Of a stretch of DNA of 64,000 nucleotides, positions 17,792 to 33,071 are shown piece after piece; within the stretch, counting starts at the first letter, position 1; each line of letters opens with the position of its first letter. A program made the translations under genes and the position numbers. The notes beneath the pieces are model-generated. The model was not told the DNA's origin and did not search any database. It worked only from the letters and a program-made list of their open reading frames with translations. The DNA comes from Acidobacteriota bacterium (GTDB lineage Bacteria; Acidobacteriota; Blastocatellia; RBC074). The stretch is taken from contig JADJXM010000001.1 of the NCBI GenBank assembly GCA_016715865.1, positions 562,480-626,479 on the forward strand, given 5' to 3'.

Positions 17792-20386
17792 TTATTGTGC
17801 CAGCTCGACTGACAAAGTTTGCCGGCGATAGATCTGTCGATCGGTTTCCGGTGTGAAATGGATGTCGATCAGTGTGAAGCCGTTTTCCATTCCATTGATG
17901 GTCCCGCCGGACACTGCGCGGATTTTGCCCCGGGCTCGGATAGTGTAGCTTGCGCCACTCAGCCCTTCAGTGATGATTTGTACCCTGTTATCAGTCTCCC
18001 GGAGGACATCGAGGATTTTAAGAGACGAAGTCCGATCGCCGATCCCGGGTTTTGTTTGTGTGACATAGAAATCGAATCCGCCGATGACTGTGACGACGAT
18101 CTCGGTCCTCTTTCCGAACTGAAGGCGATAGCTGTCACCCGGTTCATCAGGCCCTATTCGCACGCGTTTACCGTCGATTGTCACCTGGATCGATTCGGGA
18201 AGATACGGGATTGGAGGTTTGAAAATTACCTTCACCGGTGATTCGCCGTCTTTGGTGATGATGAAGAGCAGTGTCTGTTCATTCTCCCTGCGATATGAGA
18301 TGCCTATACGATCGGTCTCGAAGCGGAGATTCCGAACGTCGAACCGGTCCCATTCGGCCGGGATCTGCGGTTTGAATTCGAGAGTCCCGTTGAAGGCATC
18401 TGCCCTCAGACCGAGCAGGCCACGAACCAGCGGAGTCACGACCATGCCTGAAGAGAAGAGCTGGTGCGGAACCGATTCGTCCAGCGGGCGATAGAAATCT
18501 CCGGACAGGATTTCATGATGATAGCCGGACGCGAAATCGAAGGTCATGTTGACAAGCTGGCCGAGATGCGCGAACCCGGATTGCGGATGATCGTACTCGT
18601 ATTCCGCCGCGGCGACGAAGCCGGTCAGGAATGGCCAGACTCCGCCGTTGTTATACGCGATCGGACTGTAGGCCGGGCTCTGGTTATCGAGCATGCGTGT
18701 GCCCCAGTCGGTGCTGATCCTCGATGAACCGAGCAGCCGCATCGATTCAGAGGCCAGAGTTCGATCGAGCTGGCCGAACATCATCGGCACTGCCGTCCAG
18801 GCGGTAATCTCGGTATTTTGAGCGCCGTCTTTCAGGAGGGCATAGGCGTATCGGTTCTCTTTTGAGCTCCAGTAACGGGCATTGATCGACTCTGATGCCA
18901 GTTTGTATTTTCGATCGGCCAGGTCGCGCAGTGCGTCGTCCTTCATGACAACTGCAAATTCACGCATCGAGCGTGACGCTTCGAGGTTGGTCGCCGCCAG
19001 ATAGATGTCCTGATGAAGGTTAGCCAGAAGTGATCCGAGCTCCGATGCGCCGAGGCCCGCTTTCGAGTTCTCCAGAATGCCGTCCCCGTCGGAATCGTTG
19101 TCCAGGCAGAACTGATAGGCCTTCTTGAGCGCCGGCCAGAGTTCTGCCAGCAGCGCACGATCTCCGCTTTGTCGAATCAGATTATGCACGGCAACAATGT
19201 AAAGTGGCGTTGTGTCGGCGTGGTAATAAGCATAAGGGAATTCATCAAACCAGCGGATGCCTGCAGCGGCCTGTGATATCTCGTGCGGGATCTTGCCGTC
19301 GGCACGCTGGTATTTCGCAAGAAATCTGAACGCCGCGGCCATCGATTCGAAATCGCCATATCCGGTCATGGCGAAAGAATTGATTGCAGCGTCTCCGCCA
19401 AAGAACCAGCCGAAGCCGGGGCGGGCACCGCTGCCCGAGGCTCCCCAGCCGGCAATCAGACCGAGTCCGAGTTCAGGGTTGTCGATCATACCCTTGTCGA
19501 GTGCGACCTTCGCCCACTCGAAGGCCAGATCGAACGACTTGTCGGGCGTTTGAATTCTCATCTTCTCTTCGCGCAGACGGCGGTAATGTTCAAAAGTCCT
19601 GGCATAAAGCTCGGGGATGGATGCACTGATGCGCTGATAACGGTCCAGGACCGGCTGGCGTCCCTCAATGCCGGCGGTGATTATCAATGGGAAATAGTGG
19701 CGCCGCGCTTTGTCGGGATCTACACGGATATCGAACCTCAGAGCCCCCGAGGCAAGCTGATGGGCCGGAGTCGAGACGCCTCTGGTCGCGGCTGGTGAAC
19801 CGAACAACCCGTTGAATTTTCTGCGGCTCTCACTGATCAGAAATGCTTTCAGATCATCACGCCAGCCCGAGTTCTGGCCGCCAAGCCCGGCAGGCCACAT
19901 CGGCTTCAGGTCCGGCACAAAGCTGACAGTAATCGTCAGCGGCTTTGAGCTGTCGACATCAAAGAGCACTATCGATGCGGGTTCATCGATCGGCGTGAAA
20001 AAAGTCACCCTGATTGTGTATTGCTGGTTTGCTGCAACTATCGTTGTCGATTCAGGCCGGACGATGATCCTCTCTGCGATTGAGGAAAACTCGACTGGAC
20101 TATCTTCTCCCTCGACTTGAATCATGAATTGCGCGTCGTGAAACAGCTTGAGCGGAAAGACCCATGATTCGAACCGGCCGGCTTCGACTCCGAGCAGGCC
20201 GGCTTTGCGGCCGATGGCATCGAAATAGACCTGCGGGCGGACGGCTCTCGCCAGCGCGATCGGATTTTCGGGCAGCTTGAATTTCGCGGGAAGCTGGATC
20301 GGCGTGGTCTGGGCGAATGCATGCTGACAAATGGATGACAGAATCAGGAAGAGGGGCGACAGCAGTAAGGGCTTAATATTTTTCAT
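17792..20386 (-). CDS. Secreted (alpha/alpha)6-barrel glycosidase, amylo-alpha-1,6-glucosidase / GH63-like
   Basis: 864 residues. A signal peptide ends near HAFAQT. A beta-rich N-terminal domain (about 40-270) precedes a barrel domain (about 290-680) with GWFFGGDAAINSFAM, ADGKIPHEIS, ENRYAYALL, NNGGVWPFLTGF and GYHHEIL, patterns of glycogen-debranching/GH63-type enzymes where acidic residues do catalysis. A C-terminal beta domain follows. A role in external oligosaccharide hydrolysis is inferred; the exact CAZy family is uncertain. GAGGTAA precedes the ATG. It is upstream of the phosphoesterase in one transcript. Confidence 0.8.
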   Translation of the reverse strand: MKNIKPLLLSPLFLILSSICQHAFAQTTPIQLPAKFKLPENPIALARAVRPQVYFDAIGRKAGLLGVEAGRFESWVFPLKLFHDAQFMIQVEGEDSPVEFSSIAERIIVRPESTTIVAANQQYTIRVTFFTPIDEPASIVLFDVDSSKPLTITVSFVPDLKPMWPAGLGGQNSGWRDDLKAFLISESRRKFNGLFGSPAATRGVSTPAHQLASGALRFDIRVDPDKARRHYFPLIITAGIEGRQPVLDRYQRISASIPELYARTFEHYRRLREEKMRIQTPDKSFDLAFEWAKVALDKGMIDNPELGLGLIAGWGASGSGARPGFGWFFGGDAAINSFAMTGYGDFESMAAAFRFLAKYQRADGKIPHEISQAAAGIRWFDEFPYAYYHADTTPLYIVAVHNLIRQSGDRALLAELWPALKKAYQFCLDNDSDGDGILENSKAGLGASELGSLLANLHQDIYLAATNLEASRSMREFAVVMKDDALRDLADRKYKLASESINARYWSSKENRYAYALLKDGAQNTEITAWTAVPMMFGQLDRTLASESMRLLGSSRISTDWGTRMLDNQSPAYSPIAYNNGGVWPFLTGFVAAAEYEYDHPQSGFAHLGQLVNMTFDFASGYHHEILSGDFYRPLDESVPHQLFSSGMVVTPLVRGLLGLRADAFNGTLEFKPQIPAEWDRFDVRNLRFETDRIGISYRRENEQTLLFIITKDGESPVKVIFKPPIPYLPESIQVTIDGKRVRIGPDEPGDSYRLQFGKRTEIVVTVIGGFDFYVTQTKPGIGDRTSSLKILDVLRETDNRVQIITEGLSGASYTIRARGKIRAVSGGTINGMENGFTLIDIHFTPETDRQIYRRQTLSVELAQ

Positions 20387-20415
20387 GAGTTACCTCACGT
20401 TACGCGGACAGGATT

Positions 20416-20504
20416 AATCACCACGGAGGCACAGAGGACACAGAGAAGAGATCTTCAGACCAGATAACATTCTTCTCTGTGTCCTCTGTGCCTCCGTGGT
20501 GATT
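20416..20504. repeat. CACGGAGGCACAGAG-type palindrome, perfect 34-bp arms
   Basis: Arms at 20416-20449 and 20471-20504 are exactly complementary with a 21-base loop. It lies 19 bases past the hpnJ stop and ahead of the glycosidase. Same family as 33773-33846 and the decayed 13148-13230. Confidence 0.9.
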
Positions 20505-20523
20505 ATCATCATGTGCGCAGAAG

Positions 20524-21975
<1,452 letters not shown>

Positions 21976-22116
21976 ATTAGTTACCTCTATTCACGCCTGG
22001 GGCATGGAGTACCGTCTTCAGACGGGATTTTCCATGTGACCACTTTATGGGTACCTCATACTTTAAAATGAAGCTTACTGACCTGGGCCTTATTACGCAA
22101 GCAGCATTAAGATCAT

Positions 22117-22146
22117 AAAAAAGCGGCCCGACTCAGCGGACCGCTT
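22117..22146 (-). terminator. Rho-independent terminator after the large surface protein
   Basis: On the minus strand AAGCGGTCC pairs with GGGCCGCTT (stem with one G-T pair) across an 8-base loop and is followed by TTTTATG. It begins 31 bases past the stop codon at 22177. Confidence 0.75.
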
Positions 22147-22176
22147 GAATTAAAAACGCAAATTTATGGTCGGGGC

Positions 22177-25020
22177 TTAATTGGGAGCGACCTGACAGCT
22201 CGAGAAATTTATCTCTCCGGTCACCTGATGGCAGAGGCTCGACAGGCTGTTGCCGTTCAAGGCCTGCAGAATCTTCGCCAGCACGCATGCATCGCTGCTT
22301 CGACTGGTTCCGGTCAGGCGAGAGTTGCCTTCGATGAGCAGTAACAGCTCGCTGAGTTTCGCGCTGGTCGACAAATCGCCTCCGCTGAGCGAGACGGAGT
22401 TGAATTTCAACCCGTAGCATTTCAGTTGCGAACTGAGGGCCGATATGACGTTGGCGGCGCTTAGACCGCCCGCGTTGAGAATGTTCAACTGAGTTGCGAC
22501 GTACTGTCGATTCAGCTCTCCGAGCCGCCCGCTCAGGGCGATCTTCACCCGCGGATCGTTAGTTGATACGCGAATGTTGCTGTTGACTCCGCTGATGAGC
22601 ACGGTTCCATTCGGGATTTCAGCCATCCCGAAATTGAGCGTGTAGTAAGCCGCCGAGCGGTAGCAGATGATCGGCCGGCAGGATTCGCCTGGATCTGATG
22701 CGTCGATTGTGAGTTCGTAATTTCCACTCGCAAAGCATCCGTTTGCATCTGTGATCTTGAGGCTGAAGCTGTAGGCGCCCGCAGCTGTCGGGATTCCCGA
22801 AACGGTCCCGGTCGTCGCATCGAGAGACAGCCCCGGAGGCAATGAGCCCATATCGATTGTGAAAATCACCGGATTGGTGCCGCCGGACTGGGCAAAGCTG
22901 AGGTTGTAAGGAGTCCCGGCCTGCCCGGCTGCCAGTTTTCCACTCGCCGGGTTGATCGCGACTGTCGGACAGACCATCGTTTGAGTAACTGTCACCGAGA
23001 CGATGTTCGATTTGCCGCCGGCATAGAAGTCTTCAGCGCCCCAGTCTGCCCCGTTCAGGATCATTGAACCGATTGCAGCATTGGCTTTGACCTTGACGGT
23101 GAAAGAAAGGGTCGTGCTCTCACCAGGGCCGAGAACTCCGCCGAGGTCCGACCCGGCCCCGGCGCCCGTGAAAATGTTGATCTGCCCATTGGCCTGTGGG
23201 TTGCCCGGGATGAGGAGGAAGTAATCGACCTGGTCGTCGCCGCGTTTGTCCGTTTTTGCTCCGCTGTTGGCTCCCTCTGTGATTCTGACACTGTCAGCCT
23301 GGTATTCCACTTCGGGAGGCAGGAACTCAGCAATGAAGGTTTTGGCAATTGGATTATTCGTCTCGTTCTTCAACGTCAGCGAATATTCGATGGTCTGACC
23401 TTGCAGAACGGTTTTGCCGTCGATATCAGCGCCGTTCATATCGCGAACCGCTTTGACCAGCGCCAGATTCGGCGGATTCGGATCGGGGATGACTCGATCG
23501 ACTGTTCTGTTGGCCTGTACAGGATCGACCTCCCACGCCGACTGAATAACTACATCGTAGTTTGTGTTGACAGCCAGCCCGGCCGGCAGGTTGACGCGAA
23601 CGTCGATGTTCCTGGTCTCTTGTGGATTAACTTCGGTCGGCATGACGACGCTTCCGCCATTGTCCAGGCTTGAGAATGTCTCTCCGCTGTCGACTGAGAC
23701 CTGGACGCTGAAACCTGCCGGGATGACCGGAGCGCTGATGATGAATTTCCCTGGCGCGTCGCCAAGGTTCTTGACAGTGTTGATAAAACGGACCTGACCG
23801 GCTCGAGTTGTCAGCCCGTTCGAGATATCGAAATTGACCTTGACCTGGGTCAGATCGTCATTCTGATCGGTTGGTCCCATGGCCTCAGCATCTCCGAACG
23901 GCCCGATCAGAGGCGTGGCCCCGCTGACGGATATCGACGTTATATTCGATTTGCCTCCAGGGTAAGTGTCATCGGCTCCCCATTCGGCGCCGTTGAGAAT
24001 AACGGTTCCCGCAGGAATGCCGCCTTTCACGCGGACCTGAAACTTGAAGGTGTTGCTCTCCCCGGGCTCCAGCGTGCCACCATTGAATCGACCCTGCGAG
24101 TCCCGACCTCCGGCGCCGCTTCCGGTGCCGATATTGAGCTGTCCGTTACCGTCCATTCCCGGCAAGTAGTCGACCTGGTCGTCATCTGCTGCGTCAGTCT
24201 TTTTACCAGCATTAGGTCCGGCAGTGATCTCAACCGAGTTGAGGACGTAAACAGTTTCCTGCGGGATGAACTCAGCAACAAAGGTTCTGGTGATCGGCAG
24301 CGATTGCTGGTTGCTCAGGGTTAATGTGTATTCGAGAAGATCGCCGGGAAGCAGCTGGCCGCCGTTCAGATCGACGACGCTTTTTACCAGACTCAGCTGG
24401 GGCTCGACCTTTTTCAAGACAATCCGGTCAATCGTTCGGTCTTTCAGCGTTGCGACGGAATCTGACCCGACCTCGATCACGACATCGAATTCGACATCGA
24501 CCGGAGATCCGGCAGGAATAATGACGCGAACATCGATATTTCTCTGCTCACCAGGATCGACCGGCGTCGGAGTAGTCAGCGTGGCTCCCGCGTCAAGATT
24601 GGTGAATGTCGCGCCGCTATCGACCGAGACACTGACGCTGAAGCCCGGAGGTACGACCGGCGCTCCGATGATGAAGGAACCGATCGCATTTCCGTTATTT
24701 CGCAGAGTATTGATGAACCTGACGTTCGTCGGTGCAGTCGATGCTCCGCCGGTAGTGGGAACAAACTGCTCGATTCGCGTCAGATCATCAGCTCCCGAGG
24801 CGGTTGGATTGCCGAATGGCCCGATGATTGGGATCGCTTCGTTCTGCTGTTGGATCGTTGTGCCGGCTGTCGCCGGCGAATCAGTATGAGCAAGGGCGGA
24901 TTGCACCCATAAGGCGCAGGGATACGTCACAAGCAATACAATTGCCAGCGAAGTGATGAGCAGGTAAGTTCCGCCTTTAAAACGCTGAGTAAGTGATAAG
25001 ACAGATTGTCTGAGCAGCAT
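22177..25020 (-). CDS. Large secreted surface protein with two duplicated DUF11-like modules and an Ig-like domain
   Basis: 947 residues from ATG 25020, preceded by GAGGAGG (an earlier in-frame ATG at 25056 lacks one). A membrane/signal helix (about 12-35) ends near ALAHTD. Two long modules, each opening with a IGPFG motif and closing with WGA(D/E)D-Y-GGKSNI, are clear internal duplicates (roughly 65-365 and 366-650); each contains a NVRFINT or QVRFINT strand and a LEYTLTL/IEYSLTL strand typical of DUF11-type beta repeats. Then a putative-Ig (He_PIG) domain (about 655-755) and a C-terminal helical domain with several cysteines. It is probably a cell-surface or matrix protein; partner unknown. 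Confidence 0.85.
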   Translation of the reverse strand: MLLRQSVLSLTQRFKGGTYLLITSLAIVLLVTYPCALWVQSALAHTDSPATAGTTIQQQNEAIPIIGPFGNPTASGADDLTRIEQFVPTTGGASTAPTNVRFINTLRNNGNAIGSFIIGAPVVPPGFSVSVSVDSGATFTNLDAGATLTTPTPVDPGEQRNIDVRVIIPAGSPVDVEFDVVIEVGSDSVATLKDRTIDRIVLKKVEPQLSLVKSVVDLNGGQLLPGDLLEYTLTLSNQQSLPITRTFVAEFIPQETVYVLNSVEITAGPNAGKKTDAADDDQVDYLPGMDGNGQLNIGTGSGAGGRDSQGRFNGGTLEPGESNTFKFQVRVKGGIPAGTVILNGAEWGADDTYPGGKSNITSISVSGATPLIGPFGDAEAMGPTDQNDDLTQVKVNFDISNGLTTRAGQVRFINTVKNLGDAPGKFIISAPVIPAGFSVQVSVDSGETFSSLDNGGSVVMPTEVNPQETRNIDVRVNLPAGLAVNTNYDVVIQSAWEVDPVQANRTVDRVIPDPNPPNLALVKAVRDMNGADIDGKTVLQGQTIEYSLTLKNETNNPIAKTFIAEFLPPEVEYQADSVRITEGANSGAKTDKRGDDQVDYFLLIPGNPQANGQINIFTGAGAGSDLGGVLGPGESTTLSFTVKVKANAAIGSMILNGADWGAEDFYAGGKSNIVSVTVTQTMVCPTVAINPASGKLAAGQAGTPYNLSFAQSGGTNPVIFTIDMGSLPPGLSLDATTGTVSGIPTAAGAYSFSLKITDANGCFASGNYELTIDASDPGESCRPIICYRSAAYYTLNFGMAEIPNGTVLISGVNSNIRVSTNDPRVKIALSGRLGELNRQYVATQLNILNAGGLSAANVISALSSQLKCYGLKFNSVSLSGGDLSTSAKLSELLLLIEGNSRLTGTSRSSDACVLAKILQALNGNSLSSLCHQVTGEINFSSCQVAPN

Positions 25021-25060
25021 AAACCGTTCCTCCTCGGGCACCATCCAGTGAAACACATCA

Positions 25061-25090
25061 TTGACACCTTATCTGGAACCCAGATGTCAA
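25061..25090. promoter_or_regulatory. Nested palindrome upstream of the surface-protein gene
   Basis: TTGACA (25061-25066) pairs with TGTCAA (25085-25090), and inside it ATCTGG pairs with CCAGAT. On the minus strand the outer arm reads TTGACA and could be a -35 for the surface-protein gene, so a regulator could bind over the promoter. The whole 25021-25372 gap (352 bases) holds this element and an AT-rich stretch before hpnC; nothing else was seen. Confidence 0.4.
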
Positions 25091-25372
25091 AATACAACTT
25101 GTCCTTATTGGAAATATCGGATTTAAAACACTTATTCCCTCAGGCGAACTCATGTCCGGTTGAGTATGAGTGCTGTCCGATCATTTTCGGCGTGAGGAGC
25201 CTTTTTGAGCCAACGATTGAATTGAGCATCCACTCTTGTTATGCTCGATACGCAAATAACGAGCGTAAAAATTGAGCGGATTTGTGGGGTTGTCTTCTGA
25301 AATAACTGATAAAAGAGTATCAGAAAATGAATATAAGTCATTAAAATATATTGCTATATGAAACATTCATAA

Positions 25373-26239
25373 ATGAGAAACATTTTGAGCGTCGATGCTT
25401 CGTTCCGTTATTGCGAGCAGCTGGCGAGGGAACATTACGAAAATTTTCCCGTCGGATCAGTTCTGATACCGAGGCGCAGTCGTAAGCATGTATACAGCAT
25501 CTATGCCTTTGCGCGGACAGCGGATGACTTTGCGGATGAAGGATACGATGGCGATATAACTGTCGCGACTCGATTGGCGCGTCTGGATGAATGGCAAAAA
25601 AAACTCGAAGACAGCTATCGTGGAGTGGCCGACGATCCCGTATTTATTGCGCTTTCCGAGACGGTCAAAGAACTGCGATTGCCGCTGAAACTGTTTGAAG
25701 ACCTTCTCTCGGCGTTTAAACAGGATGTGACCAAGACCAGGTATCGTGATTTCGATGAAGTTCTCGACTATTGTTCGCGATCGGCCAATCCGGTCGGCCG
25801 CTTGATACTGCTGCTCTTCGATTACAGGGATGAAAAACTGCATCGAATGTCGGATGACGTCTGCACGGGTTTACAGCTCGCCAATTTCTGGCAGGATGTC
25901 TCAATCGATATCCGGAAGGATCGCATCTATCTGCCGTCAGATGAGATGGCGCATTACGGCGTGACAGAAGACGATTTACGGTCCGGACGTTTCACCGGGC
26001 GTTATGCGTCATTGATGAAATATCAGATAGAAAGGACGCACGAGATATTCAACCGTGGCAGGATGCTGCCGGGACTGGTCGGCGGTCGCCTGGCCGTTGA
26101 ATTGCGATTGACATGGCTGGGCGGGATGCGGATTCTGGAAAGAATCGAAGAGCAAGGATACGATACATTGCGATCAAAGCCCATGATTACTTTTCTGGAC
26201 AAGATCAGGCTGATTGTTCAATCGCTCCTGACTCGATGA
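25373..26239 (+). CDS. hpnC: Hydroxysqualene synthase HpnC
   Basis: 288 residues, squalene/phytoene synthase fold. The first aspartate-rich motif reads ADDFADE and the second WQDVSIDIRKDRIYLP. In the HpnCDE route HpnC turns presqualene diphosphate into hydroxysqualene. No clear ribosome site precedes the ATG; the upstream 60 bases are strongly AT-rich and probably hold the promoter. It opens the hopanoid operon with hpnD 37 bases on. Confidence 0.92.
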   Translation: MRNILSVDASFRYCEQLAREHYENFPVGSVLIPRRSRKHVYSIYAFARTADDFADEGYDGDITVATRLARLDEWQKKLEDSYRGVADDPVFIALSETVKELRLPLKLFEDLLSAFKQDVTKTRYRDFDEVLDYCSRSANPVGRLILLLFDYRDEKLHRMSDDVCTGLQLANFWQDVSIDIRKDRIYLPSDEMAHYGVTEDDLRSGRFTGRYASLMKYQIERTHEIFNRGRMLPGLVGGRLAVELRLTWLGGMRILERIEEQGYDTLRSKPMITFLDKIRLIVQSLLTR

Positions 26240-26276
26240 ATTTTTATTGGACAGGGGAAATTGCAGGATATCAATC

Positions 26277-27206
26277 ATGGAAAACATGCATTTCACACCC
26301 TGGCATCTGCGTGATCGGACGCGCGGGTGGAAGAGTGAGCTGGCCAGGACTGTGCAGTCCAACTTTTTCTACTCATTTCTCTTTCTTCCAAAACATAAAA
26401 GACAGGCAATCATCGACATCTATTCTTTCTGTCGTGAAGTCGATGACATTGTGGATGAGATAGATAATGAAGCCGGGAGCCCCGGAACTCATAGATCGAA
26501 CGAAAACTCCAATCGGGCGCGCCAGGCTCTCGATCAGTGGCGAGCAGAGCTGGATCGCGTGTTTGCCGGCCGACCGACATCATCGCTCGGAATCAGAATC
26601 AGGAATGTCCTTGATCAATTCCCGATGCCTCAGAGTTATTTCAATGAACTGATTCTGGGGTGTGAAATGGATCTCGACCACAAACGCTATGAGACCTTCG
26701 ATGACCTCTATCAGTATTGTTACCGCGTCGCATCGATAACAGGGCTTATGTGCGTCGAGATTTTCACGTATCAATCCGTGAAAACACGCGAGTACGCTGT
26801 CAATCTGGGCATTGCGCTGCAACTTACCAATATTCTGCGCGATCTGAAGGAGGACGCCGGTCGTGGCCGCATCTATCTGCCGCAGGAGGATCTGCGACAG
26901 TTCAGGTATCGAGAGGAGGATCTGCTGGCGGGTCTGCTCAACAATTCGTACCGCGACCTGATGAAGTTCGAAGTCGCCCGGGCGCGTGACTATTACAGGC
27001 AAGCCGATGATGCGCTGCCGGTCGAGGACCGGTCGACATTGACCGCGGCCATCACCATGGGGAAGATCTATTCCCGTCTGCTCGATCAGATCGAAGAGGC
27101 CGAATTTGACGTCTTCAACCACGAGATCCGCCTGCATCGCCCCGAGAGATTTATTATCGCGCTGGGCGAATGGGCCAGGGCCGGGATCGCCGGTCACGGA
27201 GCGTAA
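26277..27206 (+). CDS. hpnD: Presqualene diphosphate synthase HpnD
   Basis: 309 residues from ATG 26277, chosen because AGGAT lies eight bases before; a TTG at 26247 is in frame but weaker. Motifs REVDDIVDE and LTNILRDLKEDAGRGRIYLP are the two Mg-binding aspartate-rich motifs of trans-prenyl condensing enzymes. HpnD condenses two farnesyl diphosphates into presqualene diphosphate. Lies between hpnC and hpnE in a compact operon. Confidence 0.92.
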   Translation: MENMHFTPWHLRDRTRGWKSELARTVQSNFFYSFLFLPKHKRQAIIDIYSFCREVDDIVDEIDNEAGSPGTHRSNENSNRARQALDQWRAELDRVFAGRPTSSLGIRIRNVLDQFPMPQSYFNELILGCEMDLDHKRYETFDDLYQYCYRVASITGLMCVEIFTYQSVKTREYAVNLGIALQLTNILRDLKEDAGRGRIYLPQEDLRQFRYREEDLLAGLLNNSYRDLMKFEVARARDYYRQADDALPVEDRSTLTAAITMGKIYSRLLDQIEEAEFDVFNHEIRLHRPERFIIALGEWARAGIAGHGA

Positions 27207-27215
27207 TAGAACTTT

Positions 27216-28568
27216 ATGACGTCCAGGCGTCGAGAAGTCATCATCATCGGCGGCGGATTTGCAGGTCTGGCCGCAGCTGTCGATCTCGCTGAGCAGGGTA
27301 TCCCGGTCAGGCTGCTCGAACGACGATCATTCGCCGGCGGGCGCGCCTATTCATTCAGAGATAAATTTACCGGAGATTCGATCGATAACGGTCAGCATCT
27401 GATGATGGGCTGTTATCACAACACCCTTCATTTCCTCGATAAGATCGGTTCGGGACATCTTCTGAGAATTCAGGACAGCCCGCGTGTCGATTTCCTGTAC
27501 GAACGGGAGGGGCGATCGAGCTTCACCTGCCCGTCTTTGCCGGCACCGCTGCACCTTCTGGCAGGGCTGGCCCGGCTTGGCACAATCTCATGGCGTGATC
27601 GAATCAATGCGCTTCGCGTTGGCATAGCATTGCGCAACTTGAACGGGAATCGAGACGATCTGGCAAATATCACAGTTCGGCAGTGGCTCGATTCGCTTGG
27701 TCAGTCTGATCGGATTCAGCGGCGTTTCTGGGATGTTGTGGCGCTGGCGACGCTTAACGAAAGGCCTGAAATCGCCTCGGCCGATATGTTCGCTCGCGTC
27801 CTGGACCAGGCATTCATGCATCGTAAGACCGATTCGACGATGGTCATCTCGAAAGTCGGGCTGAGCGAATTATACGTCGATGCCGCGCGCGCCTTCGTTG
27901 AATCGCTCGGCGGATCTGTGCAACTCAACGCTGATGTCACCAGGTTGGAATTCAGCAGCAATCGTTGCAGCGCCATGCACCTGCGAAACGGCGATGTGAT
28001 CGAGCCTGAAATGGTTATCAGCGCTGTTCCATATTTCGCGCTGCGACGGATGATCGATCCCCGGCTGCGCCGGTCATCTCCGTCCCTCGGAACGCTCGAT
28101 CAGTTCAGTTCCGCGCCCATCATCTCGATCAATTTATGGTACCGGCAGACGGTCACAGATCTCGAATTCGCCGGCCTGATCGATTCGCGCATAGAATGGG
28201 TCTTCAATAAGAACATGATTGCGGGGAGCCCTGTTAAAAGGCCGCAGCATCTGGCGCTGGTCTGTAGCGGCGCTCATGATGCAGTTCGTCTGACGAAGGA
28301 TGATCTGATTCGGCTGGCGATTGGAGAGATGAACCGGTTTTTCCCTGCTGCCGGAAAGCAGTCTCCAATCCATGCTTATGTCTTACGTGAAACAGAAGCG
28401 ACGCTCTCGCACGGTGTTGGGATGGCGCAACTCAGACCAGGGTGCGGAACTGAGTTCAGGAATTTCTATCTGGCTGGCGATTGGACTGCTACCGGACTGC
28501 CGGCGACTATCGAAGGCGCGGTAATGAGTGGTCAACTGGCAGCCCGGCAGGTGCTTGCTGAATCGTGA
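27216..28568 (+). CDS. hpnE: Hydroxysqualene dehydroxylase HpnE (FAD-dependent)
   Basis: 450 residues. The N-terminal dinucleotide motif IIIGGGFAGLAAAVDLAEQG and a C-terminal AGDWTATGLPATIEGAVMSG (FAD-binding in amine-oxidase/phytoene-desaturase families) bracket the protein. HpnE reduces hydroxysqualene to squalene, completing the HpnCDE path. It begins 9 bases after hpnD. The ribosome site is weak, so translation may be coupled. Confidence 0.93.
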   Translation: MTSRRREVIIIGGGFAGLAAAVDLAEQGIPVRLLERRSFAGGRAYSFRDKFTGDSIDNGQHLMMGCYHNTLHFLDKIGSGHLLRIQDSPRVDFLYEREGRSSFTCPSLPAPLHLLAGLARLGTISWRDRINALRVGIALRNLNGNRDDLANITVRQWLDSLGQSDRIQRRFWDVVALATLNERPEIASADMFARVLDQAFMHRKTDSTMVISKVGLSELYVDAARAFVESLGGSVQLNADVTRLEFSSNRCSAMHLRNGDVIEPEMVISAVPYFALRRMIDPRLRRSSPSLGTLDQFSSAPIISINLWYRQTVTDLEFAGLIDSRIEWVFNKNMIAGSPVKRPQHLALVCSGAHDAVRLTKDDLIRLAIGEMNRFFPAAGKQSPIHAYVLRETEATLSHGVGMAQLRPGCGTEFRNFYLAGDWTATGLPATIEGAVMSGQLAARQVLAES

Positions 28569-28747
28569 TCATTGTTCGCCCTGCCCGTTGCAGGTTAATT
28601 CGGACACTTTATTTGAATCTTCCGATCTGAAAAATTCATGATTCGAGCTTGGAAGTGGAAGGTTTGTCCGTTATCATCAACTGGCATTAGTCTTTGATTA
28701 TCAATCACATGTGACGTGTCATCTAAAGCCGTTTCTAAGGGAGGCTG

Positions 28748-29137
<390 letters not shown>

Positions 29138-29149
29138 CTTCTTTCGATT

Positions 29150-30469
<1,320 letters not shown>

Positions 30470-30472
30470 CAT

Positions 30473-32452
<1,980 letters not shown>

Positions 32453-32455
32453 TTC

Positions 32456-33025
32456 ATGAAGAGATGGGATGACCGTTACAGCCGTGGAGATAACCTGAGC
32501 GCTGAGCCGCATCCGCTGGTCGCCGAGTTTGGCTCTAAATTGTCTCCGGGATGCGCGCTCGACCTTGCCTGCGGTGTCGGAAGGAATGCTATCGCCCTGG
32601 CCGCTCTGGGCTGGCAGGTCACGGCTGTCGATGCTTCGCGCGTTGCAGGAGAAATCCTGCTACAGCGTGCGCAGGATGCTGAAGTGACGGTGGATTTCGT
32701 ACTGGCCAACCTTGACGCGCATCAGTTCGAAATCGAAGAGGAGGGCTGGGATCTGATTGTAGTCTGCTTCTACCTGCAAAGAGACCTCTTTCCGGTGATC
32801 AGAAAAGGGCTCAAACCGGGTGGTGTCGCGATCGCCGTCATAGCACTGATCGATGATGACCCCGAGGCGAGGCCTATGAATCCTGATTATTTACTACAGC
32901 CGGGTGAGCTGCGAGCTCAATTCGAAGGTCTGGAACTGCTGCACGACTTCGAAGGAAAGAGGCCTGAGAGCGGCCACAAGCGCGCAGTCGCAGAAATCGT
33001 TGCCCGCAAACGAATGGTCTTGTGA
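32456..33025 (+). CDS. Class I SAM-dependent methyltransferase
   Basis: 189 residues, TehB-like layout: MKRWDDRYSRGD at the start, SAM-binding LDLACGVGRNAIALAALGW (motif I), VDASR (motif II acidic end) and a KPGG loop. Begins 3 bases after the shc stop, so it is very likely co-transcribed. Methylation of a hopanoid or other lipid is possible but is inference from position only; it is too short for HpnP (a radical SAM enzyme). Confidence 0.85.
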   Translation: MKRWDDRYSRGDNLSAEPHPLVAEFGSKLSPGCALDLACGVGRNAIALAALGWQVTAVDASRVAGEILLQRAQDAEVTVDFVLANLDAHQFEIEEEGWDLIVVCFYLQRDLFPVIRKGLKPGGVAIAVIALIDDDPEARPMNPDYLLQPGELRAQFEGLELLHDFEGKRPESGHKRAVAEIVARKRMVL

Positions 33026-33071
33026 GTTTTTATCGCCAGGGCGGGCAGGAAATTTTTCATATCTGTCCGGT

